Shown piece by piece: positions 1-7,791 of a stretch of DNA of 64,000 nt (positions are counted from its first letter, which is position 1; every line of letters begins with the position of its first letter). Under the pieces are notes generated by a model. The model had not been told where the DNA came from. It saw nothing but the letters and a program-made list of their open reading frames with translations, and did not search any database. The stretch comes from UBA8337 sp038143435 (GTDB lineage: Bacteria > Pseudomonadota > Alphaproteobacteria > RS24). The stretch lies in assembly GCA_038143435.1 (NCBI GenBank), contig JAYQLX010000004.1, positions 372,001 to 436,000 of the forward strand, read 5' to 3'. A program made the translations under genes and the position numbers.

Positions 1-2
1 TT

Positions 3-1022
3 GTGACCGATACCGATGCCGCGCAAGCGGTGCGCGAAACGGTGGAACTGGCGGAATATCTTGATACGCTGGGCTATCGCCGCTTTTGGCTGGCCGAGCA
101 TCACAACACATCGGCTTTTGCCGGGGCCGCGCCGGAAATTCTTATCGGGCATATTGCCTCGCGCACGCAGCATTTATCAATCGGCTCAGGCGGCGTGATG
201 CTGCCGCATTACAGCCCGATGAAAGTGGCCGAACAATTTCGTATGCTGGCCAGCCTGTCGGGCGGACGCATTGATTTGGGATTGGGACGCGCGCCGGGCG
301 GCGACCAAAAAACCGCCGCCGCTTTGCAACCCGGCCCGAAAGCATGGCCGCCGGAAGTGTTTCCGCAACAGGTCGAAATGCTCATTCAATTTTTGGAAGA
401 TGCCAATGGTTTAAGCGGCGAACAAGGCGGCTTTCCTGACGAGCACCCCTATCAAGGCATTCACGCACAGCCGATGGGCGATGAAAGCGTGCCGGTCTAT
501 ATGCTCGGCTCGGGCGGTGACGGCGCTTATCATGCGGCACAATTTGGCCTGCCCTATGTTTATGCGCATTTCATCAATCCCGACAATCTCGACACCGCGC
601 TTGAGGCCTATCGCACAAATTTCAAACCGTCGCGGCAATGCGCCGAGCCGAAAGTCATGTTGGCGACCTCTGTTTTGGCGGCGGAAACGCAAGGAGAGGC
701 CGCTTATTTTGCGCGCCCGCGCAATATTTGGGCGACGCAGCTTATGCAAAATAAGGGTGGGCGTTTTCCGACTCTGCAAGAAGCGCAGGATTGGGATTTG
801 ACGCCGCGCGATGAGGCAATTTTACCGCAAGTGGAAACCCGTGGCTTTACCGGCCAAGTCGATGATGTGGTGCAAAGACTGAGCGATGTGGTGGCGCAAT
901 ATAAAATCGATGAGGTTTTTGCCCTGACCCTTATCCCTGATATTGCAGCCCGCAAACGCTCTTATAAATTGCTGGCCGAGGCCGCCGGATTGGCCGCCAA
1001 TGGCCTTGCTGCGGCACAATAA
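3..1022 (+). CDS. LLM-class flavin-dependent oxidoreductase (5' end outside window)
   Basis: Luciferase-like monooxygenase family, FMN- or F420-dependent oxidoreductases with a TIM-barrel fold. The visible protein has the subfamily landmarks RRFWLAEHHNTSAFAGAAPE near its N-terminus, then GSGGVMLPHYSPMKVAEQF and LDLGLGRAPGG-type segments. The reading frame is open to the window edge and family members normally begin with roughly ten further residues (a short beta strand with FSxLDxxP), so the real start probably lies upstream; the GTG at position 3 is only the first in-frame candidate. The substrate cannot be told from sequence. It is followed after 90 bp by an SDR on the same strand. The gap contains a small GCGCTT/AAGCGC hairpin (1025-1041) with no T-tract, so it is not a convincing terminator. 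Confidence 0.85.
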   Translation: MTDTDAAQAVRETVELAEYLDTLGYRRFWLAEHHNTSAFAGAAPEILIGHIASRTQHLSIGSGGVMLPHYSPMKVAEQFRMLASLSGGRIDLGLGRAPGGDQKTAAALQPGPKAWPPEVFPQQVEMLIQFLEDANGLSGEQGGFPDEHPYQGIHAQPMGDESVPVYMLGSGGDGAYHAAQFGLPYVYAHFINPDNLDTALEAYRTNFKPSRQCAEPKVMLATSVLAAETQGEAAYFARPRNIWATQLMQNKGGRFPTLQEAQDWDLTPRDEAILPQVETRGFTGQVDDVVQRLSDVVAQYKIDEVFALTLIPDIAARKRSYKLLAEAAGLAANGLAAAQ

Positions 1023-1112
1023 CCGCGCTTGGGATAAGCGCTGAAAGCGGCTTGACCCTTTACGCCCCATCATGCACAAAAGGGCAGATTTTTTCTTTGG
1101 AGGACTTTCATT

Positions 1113-2021
1113 ATGAGTTTGGATTTTACCGATAAGGTGGTCATCGTAACCGGAGCAGGCGGCGGTCTTGGCAAGAGCCATGCGCTGGAATTTGCCCGCC
1201 GTGGAGCAAAAGTCGTGGTCAATGATTTGGGCGGTGCAATGGACGGCTCGGGCGGCTCATCAGATGCCGCCGAAGCGGTGGTCGCGCAAATCAAGGAAGC
1301 CGGTGGCGAAGCCATCGCCAATGGGTCCAGCGTCACGGATGATGCCGGTGTCGATAATATGATTAAGCAGACAATGGACGCTTATGGCCGCATTGATGTG
1401 CTGGTCAATAATGCCGGTGTGCTGCGCGACAAAAGCTTTGCGAAAATGGAAATTGACGACTTCACGTTTGTTGTCGATGTGCATTTGTTCGGCACCATGA
1501 AGCCAACCAAAGCGGTTTGGCCGATTATGAAAGAGCAAGGCTATGGCCGTATCATGGTCACCTCATCTTCTTCCGGTCTTTACGGCAATTTCGGCCAAGC
1601 CAATTACGGCGCGGCCAAGCTTGGCGTTGTCGGCTTCATGAATACGCTGAAGCTGGAAGGCCAAAAAGACAATATCCACATTAACGCGCTGGCCCCGGTT
1701 GCTTGGACGCGGATGACGGAAAATCTGATGCCGGCTGAAATGGAAGATATGCTGACACCGGAACGGGTAACCCCGGCCGTCGTCTTTATGTGTTCAGAAG
1801 GCGCACCGACCGGCAAAATCATTTGCGCCGGTGCCGGTGCTTATACATCAGCTGCCATTGTTGAAACCAAAGGTGCTTATCTCGGTGAAAACCCCTCGGC
1901 TGAAGATGTTGCTGAAAACTGGGAAACCATTTCGAAAATTGACGACGCTGCCAAAGCCTTGTTCCAGGGCGGTGAGCAGACCGGTCGCATGTTCGAATTG
2001 ATTCAGGAAGCCAGCAAGTAA
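1113..2021 (+). CDS. SDR family oxidoreductase, HSD17B4/(3R)-hydroxyacyl-CoA dehydrogenase-like
   Basis: Classical short-chain dehydrogenase of 302 residues. The Rossmann glycine motif TGAGGGLGKSHALEFARRGA lies near residues 11-30, NNAG follows about residue 105, and the catalytic Ser and Tyr-x-x-x-Lys appear as SSSSGLYGNFGQANYGAAK. The N-terminal motif with VVNDLGG matches the dehydrogenase unit of peroxisomal multifunctional enzyme type 2, which oxidises (3R)-hydroxyacyl-CoA during side-chain or fatty-acid beta-oxidation; that assignment is by similarity of motifs. A strong GGAGGA ribosome site sits 7-8 bases before the ATG. A hairpin terminator follows directly. The function fits the many acyl-CoA genes in the window. 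Confidence 0.88.
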   Translation: MSLDFTDKVVIVTGAGGGLGKSHALEFARRGAKVVVNDLGGAMDGSGGSSDAAEAVVAQIKEAGGEAIANGSSVTDDAGVDNMIKQTMDAYGRIDVLVNNAGVLRDKSFAKMEIDDFTFVVDVHLFGTMKPTKAVWPIMKEQGYGRIMVTSSSSGLYGNFGQANYGAAKLGVVGFMNTLKLEGQKDNIHINALAPVAWTRMTENLMPAEMEDMLTPERVTPAVVFMCSEGAPTGKIICAGAGAYTSAAIVETKGAYLGENPSAEDVAENWETISKIDDAAKALFQGGEQTGRMFELIQEASK

Positions 2022-2027
2022 TTAGGG

Positions 2028-2056
2028 CGGGTGCGAGGCCATCTCGCGCCCGTTTT
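2028..2056 (+). terminator. Hairpin terminator after the SDR gene
   Basis: A 10-bp stem, CGGGTGCGAG (2028-2037) with CTCGCGCCCG (2043-2052), has one G-T pair and a 5-base loop, and is followed by TTTTGTCTTT. It ends only six bases before the ATG of the first antiporter gene, so it separates the SDR transcript from the mrp operon or attenuates read-through into it. Confidence 0.75.
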
Positions 2057-2062
2057 GTCTTT

Positions 2063-2539
2063 ATGCGCCAAATCGCCATATCCACTGCTCTTTTATATGC
2101 CCTCTGGCTGTTGCTGTCGGGACATTATACAGGGCTTCTTTTGACGCTCGGATTTCTGAGCGCGCTCGGCTGTTCTCTGATTGCTGCGCGCATGGGCGTG
2201 CTTGATGAAGAAGGTCTGCCAATGGCAATATTGCTGCGCTTGCCGAAGGTTTCGTTATGGCTGGTATGGGAAATTCTCAAATCCAATTGGGGCGTGGTGA
2301 AAGTCATTCTCAATCCGCAAAGCGCCAAACCGCAAATGGTCAGCGTCAAAGCGAGCCAAAAAACCGTCGCCGGTTTGGTCACCCATGCCAATTTCATCAC
2401 CCTGACACCGGGCACGGTTTCGGTCGATGTCGATGAAGAGAAAAATGTGATTTTGGTGCATGGGCTGACCGATGATTTCGCACAAGGCTGCCTCGAGCCT
2501 GATATGGACCAAAAAGTCAGCGGGCTGGAGGGCAAATAA
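2063..2539 (+). CDS. mrpE: Mrp-type Na+/H+ antiporter subunit E
   Basis: MrpE/MnhE family, 158 residues, a small membrane subunit of the multi-subunit cation/proton antiporter. Two hydrophobic N-terminal segments (about residues 5-45) are followed by the typical soluble part with SNWGVVKVIL, ITLTPGTVSVDVDEE and VHGL. The ATG lies immediately downstream of the T-tract of a terminator and I see no good Shine-Dalgarno sequence, so initiation may be weak or dependent on read-through. It opens a ten-gene cluster with overlapping or abutting genes; its TAA overlaps the next ATG (TAATG). Confidence 0.93.
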   Translation: MRQIAISTALLYALWLLLSGHYTGLLLTLGFLSALGCSLIAARMGVLDEEGLPMAILLRLPKVSLWLVWEILKSNWGVVKVILNPQSAKPQMVSVKASQKTVAGLVTHANFITLTPGTVSVDVDEEKNVILVHGLTDDFAQGCLEPDMDQKVSGLEGK

Positions 2540-2835
2540 TGGAAACGGTATTTGCCATCACCCTGATTGCACTGGGCATTGCCGCCACTTTGGCAATCAT
2601 CCGCGCAACCATTGGCCCGACTTCTTTTGACCGCGTGTTGGCCGTCAACACCATTGGCTCGATCGCCGTTTTGCTGATTGCCGTTTACGGCTTTTTTGAC
2701 GGGCGACCCGAATTTCTCGACATTGCGCTCCTCTATGCTTTGATTAACTTCATCGGCACGATTGCGATTTTGAAATTTTTCCGCTTCGGCACTTTGGGCG
2801 ATCATGTCTTGCATGAAGAAGGAGACGAGCAGTGA
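2539..2835 (+). CDS. mrpF: Mrp-type antiporter subunit F
   Basis: MrpF/MnhF family, 98 residues, with three predicted membrane helices. The family signature GPTSFDRVLAVNTIG occurs around residues 29-43, followed by a helix with DIALLYALINFIGTIAILKF. The ATG overlaps the stop of mrpE, indicating translational coupling. The same E-F-G order occurs in Mrp operons and in archaeal membrane-bound hydrogenases (MbhA-B-C). Confidence 0.93.
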   Translation: METVFAITLIALGIAATLAIIRATIGPTSFDRVLAVNTIGSIAVLLIAVYGFFDGRPEFLDIALLYALINFIGTIAILKFFRFGTLGDHVLHEEGDEQ

Positions 2836-3179
2836 CCGTTTCTGCCTTGATTGAAATTATCGGCATGGTCAGCCTATGCGTCGGCAGTCTCGCCGTCATA
2901 TTCGGAGCGCTTGGTTTGTTGCGTCTGGGCGATGTTTACCAACGCATGCACGGCACCGGCATTGTCGATACGGGCGGCGCCGGACTTATTTTATTCGGCC
3001 TGCTCATGCTGTCGCCCGATTGGACGGTGACGGTGCGGCTTATTCTTATCGGCTTTATTCTGGTGATGACCGGCCCGACCGCCACCCATGCCATTGCGCG
3101 CGCTGTGCGCGTGTCGGGCGAAGAACCCGATAATGTCAAAACCAAGCGCAAAAAAGCGGTTAAAAGAGGGCGGAAATAA
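2832..3179 (+). CDS. mrpG: Mrp-type antiporter subunit G
   Basis: MrpG/MnhG/PhaG family, 115 residues with three membrane helices. Diagnostic segments are FGALGLLRLGDVYQRMHGTG and, in the last helix, TGPTATHAIARA. It begins with GTG and overlaps mrpF by four bases. The C-terminus is a short Lys/Arg-rich tail, consistent with a cytoplasmic end. It forms the end of the E-F-G block. Confidence 0.93.
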   Translation: MTVSALIEIIGMVSLCVGSLAVIFGALGLLRLGDVYQRMHGTGIVDTGGAGLILFGLLMLSPDWTVTVRLILIGFILVMTGPTATHAIARAVRVSGEEPDNVKTKRKKAVKRGRK

Positions 3180-3736
3180 TGTCCGGTTTCTTTGTCAATG
3201 CGGCGCTGATTTCTCTGCTGACGCTGATTGCCTTTTTGGCAATTCGCCTGCACCGACTGTTTGCCGTGGTCATGTTGTCGGGCGCCTTTTCTTTGGTAGC
3301 CGCGACCTTATTCGTGGTGCTTGATGCGGTTGATGTCGCTTTCACCGAAGCGGCTGTCGGCGCAGGAATTTCGACGATTTTAGCGCTCGCCACTTTGTCG
3401 CTCGTGCCGGCCAATGAAAAGCCGCATGATTTTGCCTTTGTGCCCGCTTTTCTGGCTTTCGGCACCGCTGCCATGCTGGCCGTTGCGGTCGCCGATTTAC
3501 CGGCTTTTGGCGATGTCAATGCGCCGATACACAATCACGTCGCGCCCGATTATCTGCAAGGCAGCGCCGAAGATATCGCCATTCCCAATGTCGTGACCTC
3601 GGTTCTGGCCAGCTATCGCGGCTTTGATACGCTGGGCGAGACCGTGGTGGTGTTTACTGCCGCCATTGCCGTTTTGCTGGTTTTGGGCGGCTGGACAAGG
3701 CGCAAACAAGACGGGGAGGATGACAATGCAAGATGA
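3179..3736 (+). CDS. Stand-alone MrpA C-terminal module (MbhD/MbhE-like, DUF4040)
   Basis: Membrane protein of 185 residues. It matches the region that in canonical bacterial MrpA lies after the NuoL-like part: an MbhD/DUF4040-like segment (about residues 1-95, with LAIRLHRLFAVVMLSGAFSL and VGAGISTILALATLSL) and an MbhE-like segment (about 95-175, ending SYRGFDTLGETVVVFTAAIA). Here the module is a separate gene between G and B, as in archaeal Mbh operons, where these are the independent proteins MbhD and MbhE. The ATG abuts the stop of mrpG. The 3' end overlaps mrpB. Databases often label such proteins 'subunit B' or 'hydrogenase subunit MbhD'. Role: part of the ion path in the antiporter membrane arm, by homology. 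Confidence 0.85.
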   Translation: MSGFFVNAALISLLTLIAFLAIRLHRLFAVVMLSGAFSLVAATLFVVLDAVDVAFTEAAVGAGISTILALATLSLVPANEKPHDFAFVPAFLAFGTAAMLAVAVADLPAFGDVNAPIHNHVAPDYLQGSAEDIAIPNVVTSVLASYRGFDTLGETVVVFTAAIAVLLVLGGWTRRKQDGEDDNAR

Positions 3737-4238
3737 TGCCGTCATTCGCGTTATTGCCAAAGTGATGATACCCGCCGTCATGCTGTTTGCGCTTTATGTG
3801 CAATTTCACGGCGATTACGGGCCCGGCGGCGGTTTTCAAGCGGGGGTTATTTTCGCCGCTGCTTTTGTTTTGAACGCGATGATTTTTGGTCTCAATCGTG
3901 GCCGCCATGTCTGGCCTGCCGGGCTCAATCTGTTGGCCATTTGCGCCGGTGTCTTGCTCTATGGCCTGACCGGCGTTGCCTCCATGCTGCTCGGGGCAAA
4001 TTACCTTGATTATGACGTGCTGGGCGCAACCCCTCAATCAGGGCAACATATCGGCATTTTGCTGGTCGAGTTCGGTGTCGGCCTGACCGTCTCCTCGGTC
4101 ATGGTCGCCTTATTCTTCACCTTTGCCGGTCGCCTCACCCATATTCGCCTAATGGCGAAAATGCAGGTGCATGAAGAAGCCGACCAACGCAAAACCAAGC
4201 GTAAAGCCAAAAGCACCAAAAAGAGGGCGCGCAAATGA
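3726..4238 (+). CDS. mrpB: Mrp-type antiporter subunit B
   Basis: MrpB/MnhB family, 170 residues with four predicted helices. The signature FHGDYGPGGGFQAGVIFAAA lies near residues 24-43 and a second conserved stretch is EFGVGLTVSSVMVALFF. I chose the ATG at 3726, six bases after GGGGAGG; an ATG at 3720 would touch the ribosome site, and a longer in-frame extension from 3624 lies inside the preceding gene. The start overlaps the upstream stop by 11 bases. The C-terminal tail is strongly basic (KRKAKSTKKRARK). Confidence 0.92.
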   Translation: MQDDAVIRVIAKVMIPAVMLFALYVQFHGDYGPGGGFQAGVIFAAAFVLNAMIFGLNRGRHVWPAGLNLLAICAGVLLYGLTGVASMLLGANYLDYDVLGATPQSGQHIGILLVEFGVGLTVSSVMVALFFTFAGRLTHIRLMAKMQVHEEADQRKTKRKAKSTKKRARK

Positions 4239-4618
4239 GCAATCTCATCGCCCATTGGAATTATTTTCTGGTCATTGCGCTGATGATGATCGGTTTTTAT
4301 GCCGTGATTGCGCGCGGCAATATGGTCAAGAAAATGGTCGGCCTGACGATTTTCCAGACCTCTGTCTTCATGCTTTACATTTCAATGGGCAAAGTGGCCA
4401 ATGGCACGGCGCCGATTTTGACCGGCAGTGCGGCGACGCTTTATGCCAATCCGTTGCCGCATGTACTCATTCTCACCGCCATTGTTGTCGGCGTGGCGAC
4501 CACGGCGGTTGGCTATGCGCTCATCATTCGTGTTTATGAAAGCTATGGCACGATTGAAGATGACGAACTTATCAAAATGATTGAAGCGGAAGAAAATGAG
4601 GAGGCAAGCGACGCATGA
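4235..4618 (+). CDS. mrpC: Mrp-type antiporter subunit C (NuoK-like)
   Basis: MrpC/MnhC family, 127 residues, related to complex I subunit NuoK. It has three helices, with the characteristic KKMVGLTIFQTSVFMLYI and HVLILTAIVVGVATTAVGYA segments and an acidic C-terminus. The ATGA overlap with mrpB and the overlap with the next gene point to coupled translation. Its place between B and D matches both Mrp and Mbh operons. Confidence 0.93.
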   Translation: MSNLIAHWNYFLVIALMMIGFYAVIARGNMVKKMVGLTIFQTSVFMLYISMGKVANGTAPILTGSAATLYANPLPHVLILTAIVVGVATTAVGYALIIRVYESYGTIEDDELIKMIEAEENEEASDA

Positions 4619-6099
4619 TGCAGCACCTTCCCATTTTGCAAGTTCTTTTGCCACTGCTCGGTGCGCCCCTGGCCGCTTTGTTGCGTGGCCGCGATATGGC
4701 ATGGGGTTTGGCGCTTTTGCTGACCGGCGCGGCTTTTTTGATTTCGATTATTTTGTTCAGCCAGCAACAAATTGCCGGAGAAACACTGATTTATGATTTG
4801 GGCGGCTGGCCCGCCCCTATCGGCATTGTTTATGTCATTGATGCCGCCAGCGCGCTGGTTCTGCCGGTGATTTCCGGCATTGCTTTTGTCGCCACCATTG
4901 CGGCGCGGCGCTTGGTTGAGGCTGAAATTGACGGGCGCGATCATGCGCTGTTTTACGCCGCTTGGCTGCTGACCATTGCCGGCATGCTCGGGCAAGTGAC
5001 GACCGGCGACGCTTTCAATATTTTCGTGTTTTTGGAAATTTCATCGCTATCGGCCTATGCACTGGTCGCCATGGGCGCAGGGCGCGACCGCCGCGCTTTG
5101 CCCGCCGCCTTCAACTATCTCATTCTCGGCACGGTCGGCGCGACTTTTTACGTTATCGGCCTCGGGCTTCTTTATATGCTCACCGGCACGCTTAATCTGA
5201 TGGATTTGTCCGAGCGTTTGGCCGATGTGCAATCGACGCGCGCCGCCTTCACCGCTTTGGCCTTTATCGCGCTCGGCCTGTTTTTGAAAATGGCGCTGTT
5301 CCCGCTGCATTTCTGGCTGGTGCCGGCCTACGCCCATGCGCCCTCTGCCGTTTCGGCGCTGATGGCGGCAACCGCTACCAAAGTCTCGGTCTATGTGCTT
5401 ATCCGTTTGGTGTTCGGCGTGTTCGGCATTGATTTCCCGGGCCTTGCCGATGCGGTCGGGCTGTTGGTGCTGACGCTGGGCATTGCCGGTGCTTTTGTCG
5501 GCACGCTGGCCGCCATTTTGGAAACCGATTTGAAAAAACTCTTTGCGCAATCGTCCATTGCCCAGCTTGGCTATATGGCTATCGGCATTGGCGCAATGAG
5601 CGCCACCGGGCTTGCCGCCGCCTTTATTCATTTGTTCAATCACGCTTTGATGAAAGGCGGCGTTATTTCTCGCCATTGGGGCGATTGCCGCGCAAGTCGG
5701 GCGTGCCAGCATGGGCTCCATTCAAGGGGCGGGGCGACAAATTCCCCTGACCATGACCGCTATTTTGGTCGGCGGCTTGGCGCTTATCGGCGTGCCTTTG
5801 ACCGCCGGTTTCATTTCCAAATTTATTTGGTGCGCGCGCTATTGGAACAAGATTTCTGGCTGCTGGCCGCGCTGACTTTCATCAGCTCGGCTTTGGCATT
5901 GGCCTATGTTTGGAAAATCATTGAAGCGGCTTGGCTGAAGGAGCGCCCGAAAGGCGCGCCGGTTTTGGTGGAAACGCCGGTTCATTATGTGCCCGCTTGG
6001 TTGATGGTGATTGCCACAATCGGCTTCGGTATTTTCGCAAGCCCGCTGGTTGATGCGGCCTATGCGGCGGCGCATGTATTTATCGGAGGGGCGCGCTGA
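4615..6099 (+). CDS. mrpD: Mrp-type antiporter subunit D, first copy (contains a compensated frameshift)
   Basis: NuoL/M/N-type proton-translocating subunit, 494 residues with about 14 helices. Key family residues are present: Glu141 (FLEISSLSAYAL), Lys225 (LFLKMALFPLHFW), Lys256 (ATKVSVYV) and Lys347 (NHALMKGG). Residues about 350-403 do not resemble a membrane protein and read as a foreign Arg/His-rich stretch. Translating 5663-5821 in the +1 frame instead gives LFLAIGAIAAQ and then ALIGVPLTAGFISKF, the expected continuation. An extra base near 5662 and a missing T in the run 5822-5824 therefore explain the protein. It may be sequence error; if real, the subunit should be inactive. Overlaps mrpC and abuts the next D-type gene. 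Confidence 0.88.
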   Translation: MMQHLPILQVLLPLLGAPLAALLRGRDMAWGLALLLTGAAFLISIILFSQQQIAGETLIYDLGGWPAPIGIVYVIDAASALVLPVISGIAFVATIAARRLVEAEIDGRDHALFYAAWLLTIAGMLGQVTTGDAFNIFVFLEISSLSAYALVAMGAGRDRRALPAAFNYLILGTVGATFYVIGLGLLYMLTGTLNLMDLSERLADVQSTRAAFTALAFIALGLFLKMALFPLHFWLVPAYAHAPSAVSALMAATATKVSVYVLIRLVFGVFGIDFPGLADAVGLLVLTLGIAGAFVGTLAAILETDLKKLFAQSSIAQLGYMAIGIGAMSATGLAAAFIHLFNHALMKGGVISRHWGDCRASRACQHGLHSRGGATNSPDHDRYFGRRLGAYRRAFDRRFHFQIYLVRALLEQDFWLLAALTFISSALALAYVWKIIEAAWLKERPKGAPVLVETPVHYVPAWLMVIATIGFGIFASPLVDAAYAAAHVFIGGAR

Positions 6100-7541
6100 T
6101 GGCCGCTGATGCGCTGATATTGGCCCTATTGGGGCTGCCGCTCTTGGCCTCGGCTTTGGTGCTGGTGCTGCGCGATAAGCCCAATCTGCGCGACGGGCAG
6201 GCTTTGCTCATCGGCCTCATCACCGCCGCTTGCGCGATTGAACTTTATGGCCGCGCTGATGGCGATACGCTTTTTATCCTGTCATTGGCCGACGGCCTCG
6301 ACATCAGCTTCACCCCCGAACCATTGGGCAAATTATTTGCGCTGGTCGCCGGTGTGTTATGGCCGGTGGCAACGCTTTATACGGTCGGTTATATGCGCGG
6401 CGCGGGCGAAAAAAACCATACGCGCTTCATGTTTTTTTATGCCATTGCCATTCATGCGGCGATGGGTATTGCGCTGTCGGGCAATTTGCTGACGCTGTTC
6501 GTATTTTATGAAATCCTCACCTTCTCAACCTACCCGCTGGTGACCCATAAGGGCACGCCGGAAGCGATGCGGGCGGGGCGGATTTATCTCGGCATATTGG
6601 TCGCCAGCTCGGTAATTTTGCTGCTGTTCGGCGTTATCGGCATTTGGGTGCTGACCGGCACGCTGGACTTTGCAACGGGCGGCATTCTGGCCGGTCATAT
6701 TGACCCGTTTTATGTGCCGCTATTGCTGGCATTATTCGCCTTCGGTATCGGTAAGGCGGCGCTGATGCCCTTGCACCGTTGGTTGCCTGCCGCCATGGTC
6801 GCGCCGACACCGGTCAGTGCGCTTTTGCATGCCGTTGCCGTGGTGAAAGCCGGTGTCTTCACCGTCTTGAAAGTGGCGGTTTATGTATTCGGCATTGATT
6901 TTCTGCGCGAGACCGGCAGCAGCGATTGGCTGGTATGGGTTGCCAGTTTCTCCATTCTCGCCGCCTCCATTGTCGCCATGAGCAAAACCAATTTGAAGGC
7001 GCGGCTTGCTTATTCGACCATCAGCCAGTTGGGCTATATTGTTTTGGGTGCAGCATTGGCGACCTCGCTGGCGGCCAGCGGCGCGGCCTTGCACATTGCC
7101 GCCCATGCGGCGGGTAAAATCACCTTGTTCTTCTGTGCCGGTGCAATTTATGTGGCCCATCATTTGACCGATATTAAAGAAATGAACGGGCTGGGTCGCG
7201 TCATGCCGGTCACCTTCACCACCTTTGCTTTGGGGGCGCTGTCGATTATCGGTGTGCCGCCTTTGGCCGGGGCTTGGTCGAAAATCATGCTGATGGGCGG
7301 CGCTTTGGATAATGGTCATTTGGCGGTTTTGGCCGTGCTGATGATTTCTTCGCTGCTCAATCTGGTTTATTTGGGCGAGTTGGTGATACGCGGCTTTTTT
7401 GCCAAGCCGAGCCACGGGCTGAAAAGCGCGGCGGTGCAAGAAGCGCCGCTGACCATGTTGGTGCCGCTGTGCCTGACCGCGCTGATGTCGCTGGCGCTGT
7501 TCTTCGCCGTTGATGTGTTCATTTTGGATTTCGGAGGCTGA
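6099..7541 (+). CDS. Mrp-type antiporter subunit D, second copy
   Basis: A second NuoL/M/N-type antiporter subunit, 480 residues, intact. Conserved charged residues are Glu138 (FVFYEILTFSTYPL), Lys219 (GIGKAALMPLHRWLP) and Lys250 (AVAVVKAGVF), with a further Lys in HAAGKITLFF. It starts with ATG overlapping the previous stop. Proteins of this type are usually called MrpD or proton-conducting transporter. Because no full MrpA is encoded, this gene or the third D-type gene could fill the MrpA position in the complex; that is inference from gene content. Confidence 0.9.
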   Translation: MAADALILALLGLPLLASALVLVLRDKPNLRDGQALLIGLITAACAIELYGRADGDTLFILSLADGLDISFTPEPLGKLFALVAGVLWPVATLYTVGYMRGAGEKNHTRFMFFYAIAIHAAMGIALSGNLLTLFVFYEILTFSTYPLVTHKGTPEAMRAGRIYLGILVASSVILLLFGVIGIWVLTGTLDFATGGILAGHIDPFYVPLLLALFAFGIGKAALMPLHRWLPAAMVAPTPVSALLHAVAVVKAGVFTVLKVAVYVFGIDFLRETGSSDWLVWVASFSILAASIVAMSKTNLKARLAYSTISQLGYIVLGAALATSLAASGAALHIAAHAAGKITLFFCAGAIYVAHHLTDIKEMNGLGRVMPVTFTTFALGALSIIGVPPLAGAWSKIMLMGGALDNGHLAVLAVLMISSLLNLVYLGELVIRGFFAKPSHGLKSAAVQEAPLTMLVPLCLTALMSLALFFAVDVFILDFGG

Positions 7542-7542
7542 G

Positions 7543-7791
7543 ATGAGTGACAAACCCGAAATTTCCATTGCCGGACGCCGCTTCATTCGCGCCCTTTTGC
7601 TGATATGCGCGGGGCTGCTTGTCGCCGAGTTTATCATTCACCGCCATGCTTATTTCGCCCTTGAGGCGACACCGCTTTTCTTTGCCCTGTTCGGTTTTGT
7701 CGCTTTTTGCATTGTTGTCGGCGGTGGCGTGTTGCTGCGCAAGCTGGTGATGCGCGCGCCTGATTATTATGACGGAGATGACGATGCTTGA
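7543..7791 (+). CDS. Small two-helix membrane protein within the antiporter operon, function unknown
   Basis: A protein of 82 residues, not one of the canonical Mrp subunits. Two hydrophobic helices are visible (about residues 14-32 and 38-60) with a short HRHAYFALE connection, then LRKLVMRAPDYYDGDDDA at the end. The ATG at 7543 follows GGAGGCTGAG after the preceding stop and is preferred over upstream in-frame codons inside the previous gene. Its stop overlaps the start of the third antiporter gene. The placement and coupling argue that it belongs to the complex, for instance as an assembly or accessory subunit; no function is recognisable. Confidence 0.8.
   Translation: MSDKPEISIAGRRFIRALLLICAGLLVAEFIIHRHAYFALEATPLFFALFGFVAFCIVVGGGVLLRKLVMRAPDYYDGDDDA

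Noticed and set aside
1025..1041. Hairpin GCGCTT/AAGCGC after the first gene as a terminator
   Set aside because: The stem is only six base pairs and lacks a T-tract.
5047..5721. Minus-strand open frame of 224 codons inside mrpD
   Set aside because: Shadow of mrpD; no recognisable motif and no ribosome site.
6732..7637. Minus-strand open frame of about 300 codons
   Set aside because: Antisense to the second antiporter subunit; Gln/His/Arg-rich without any domain.
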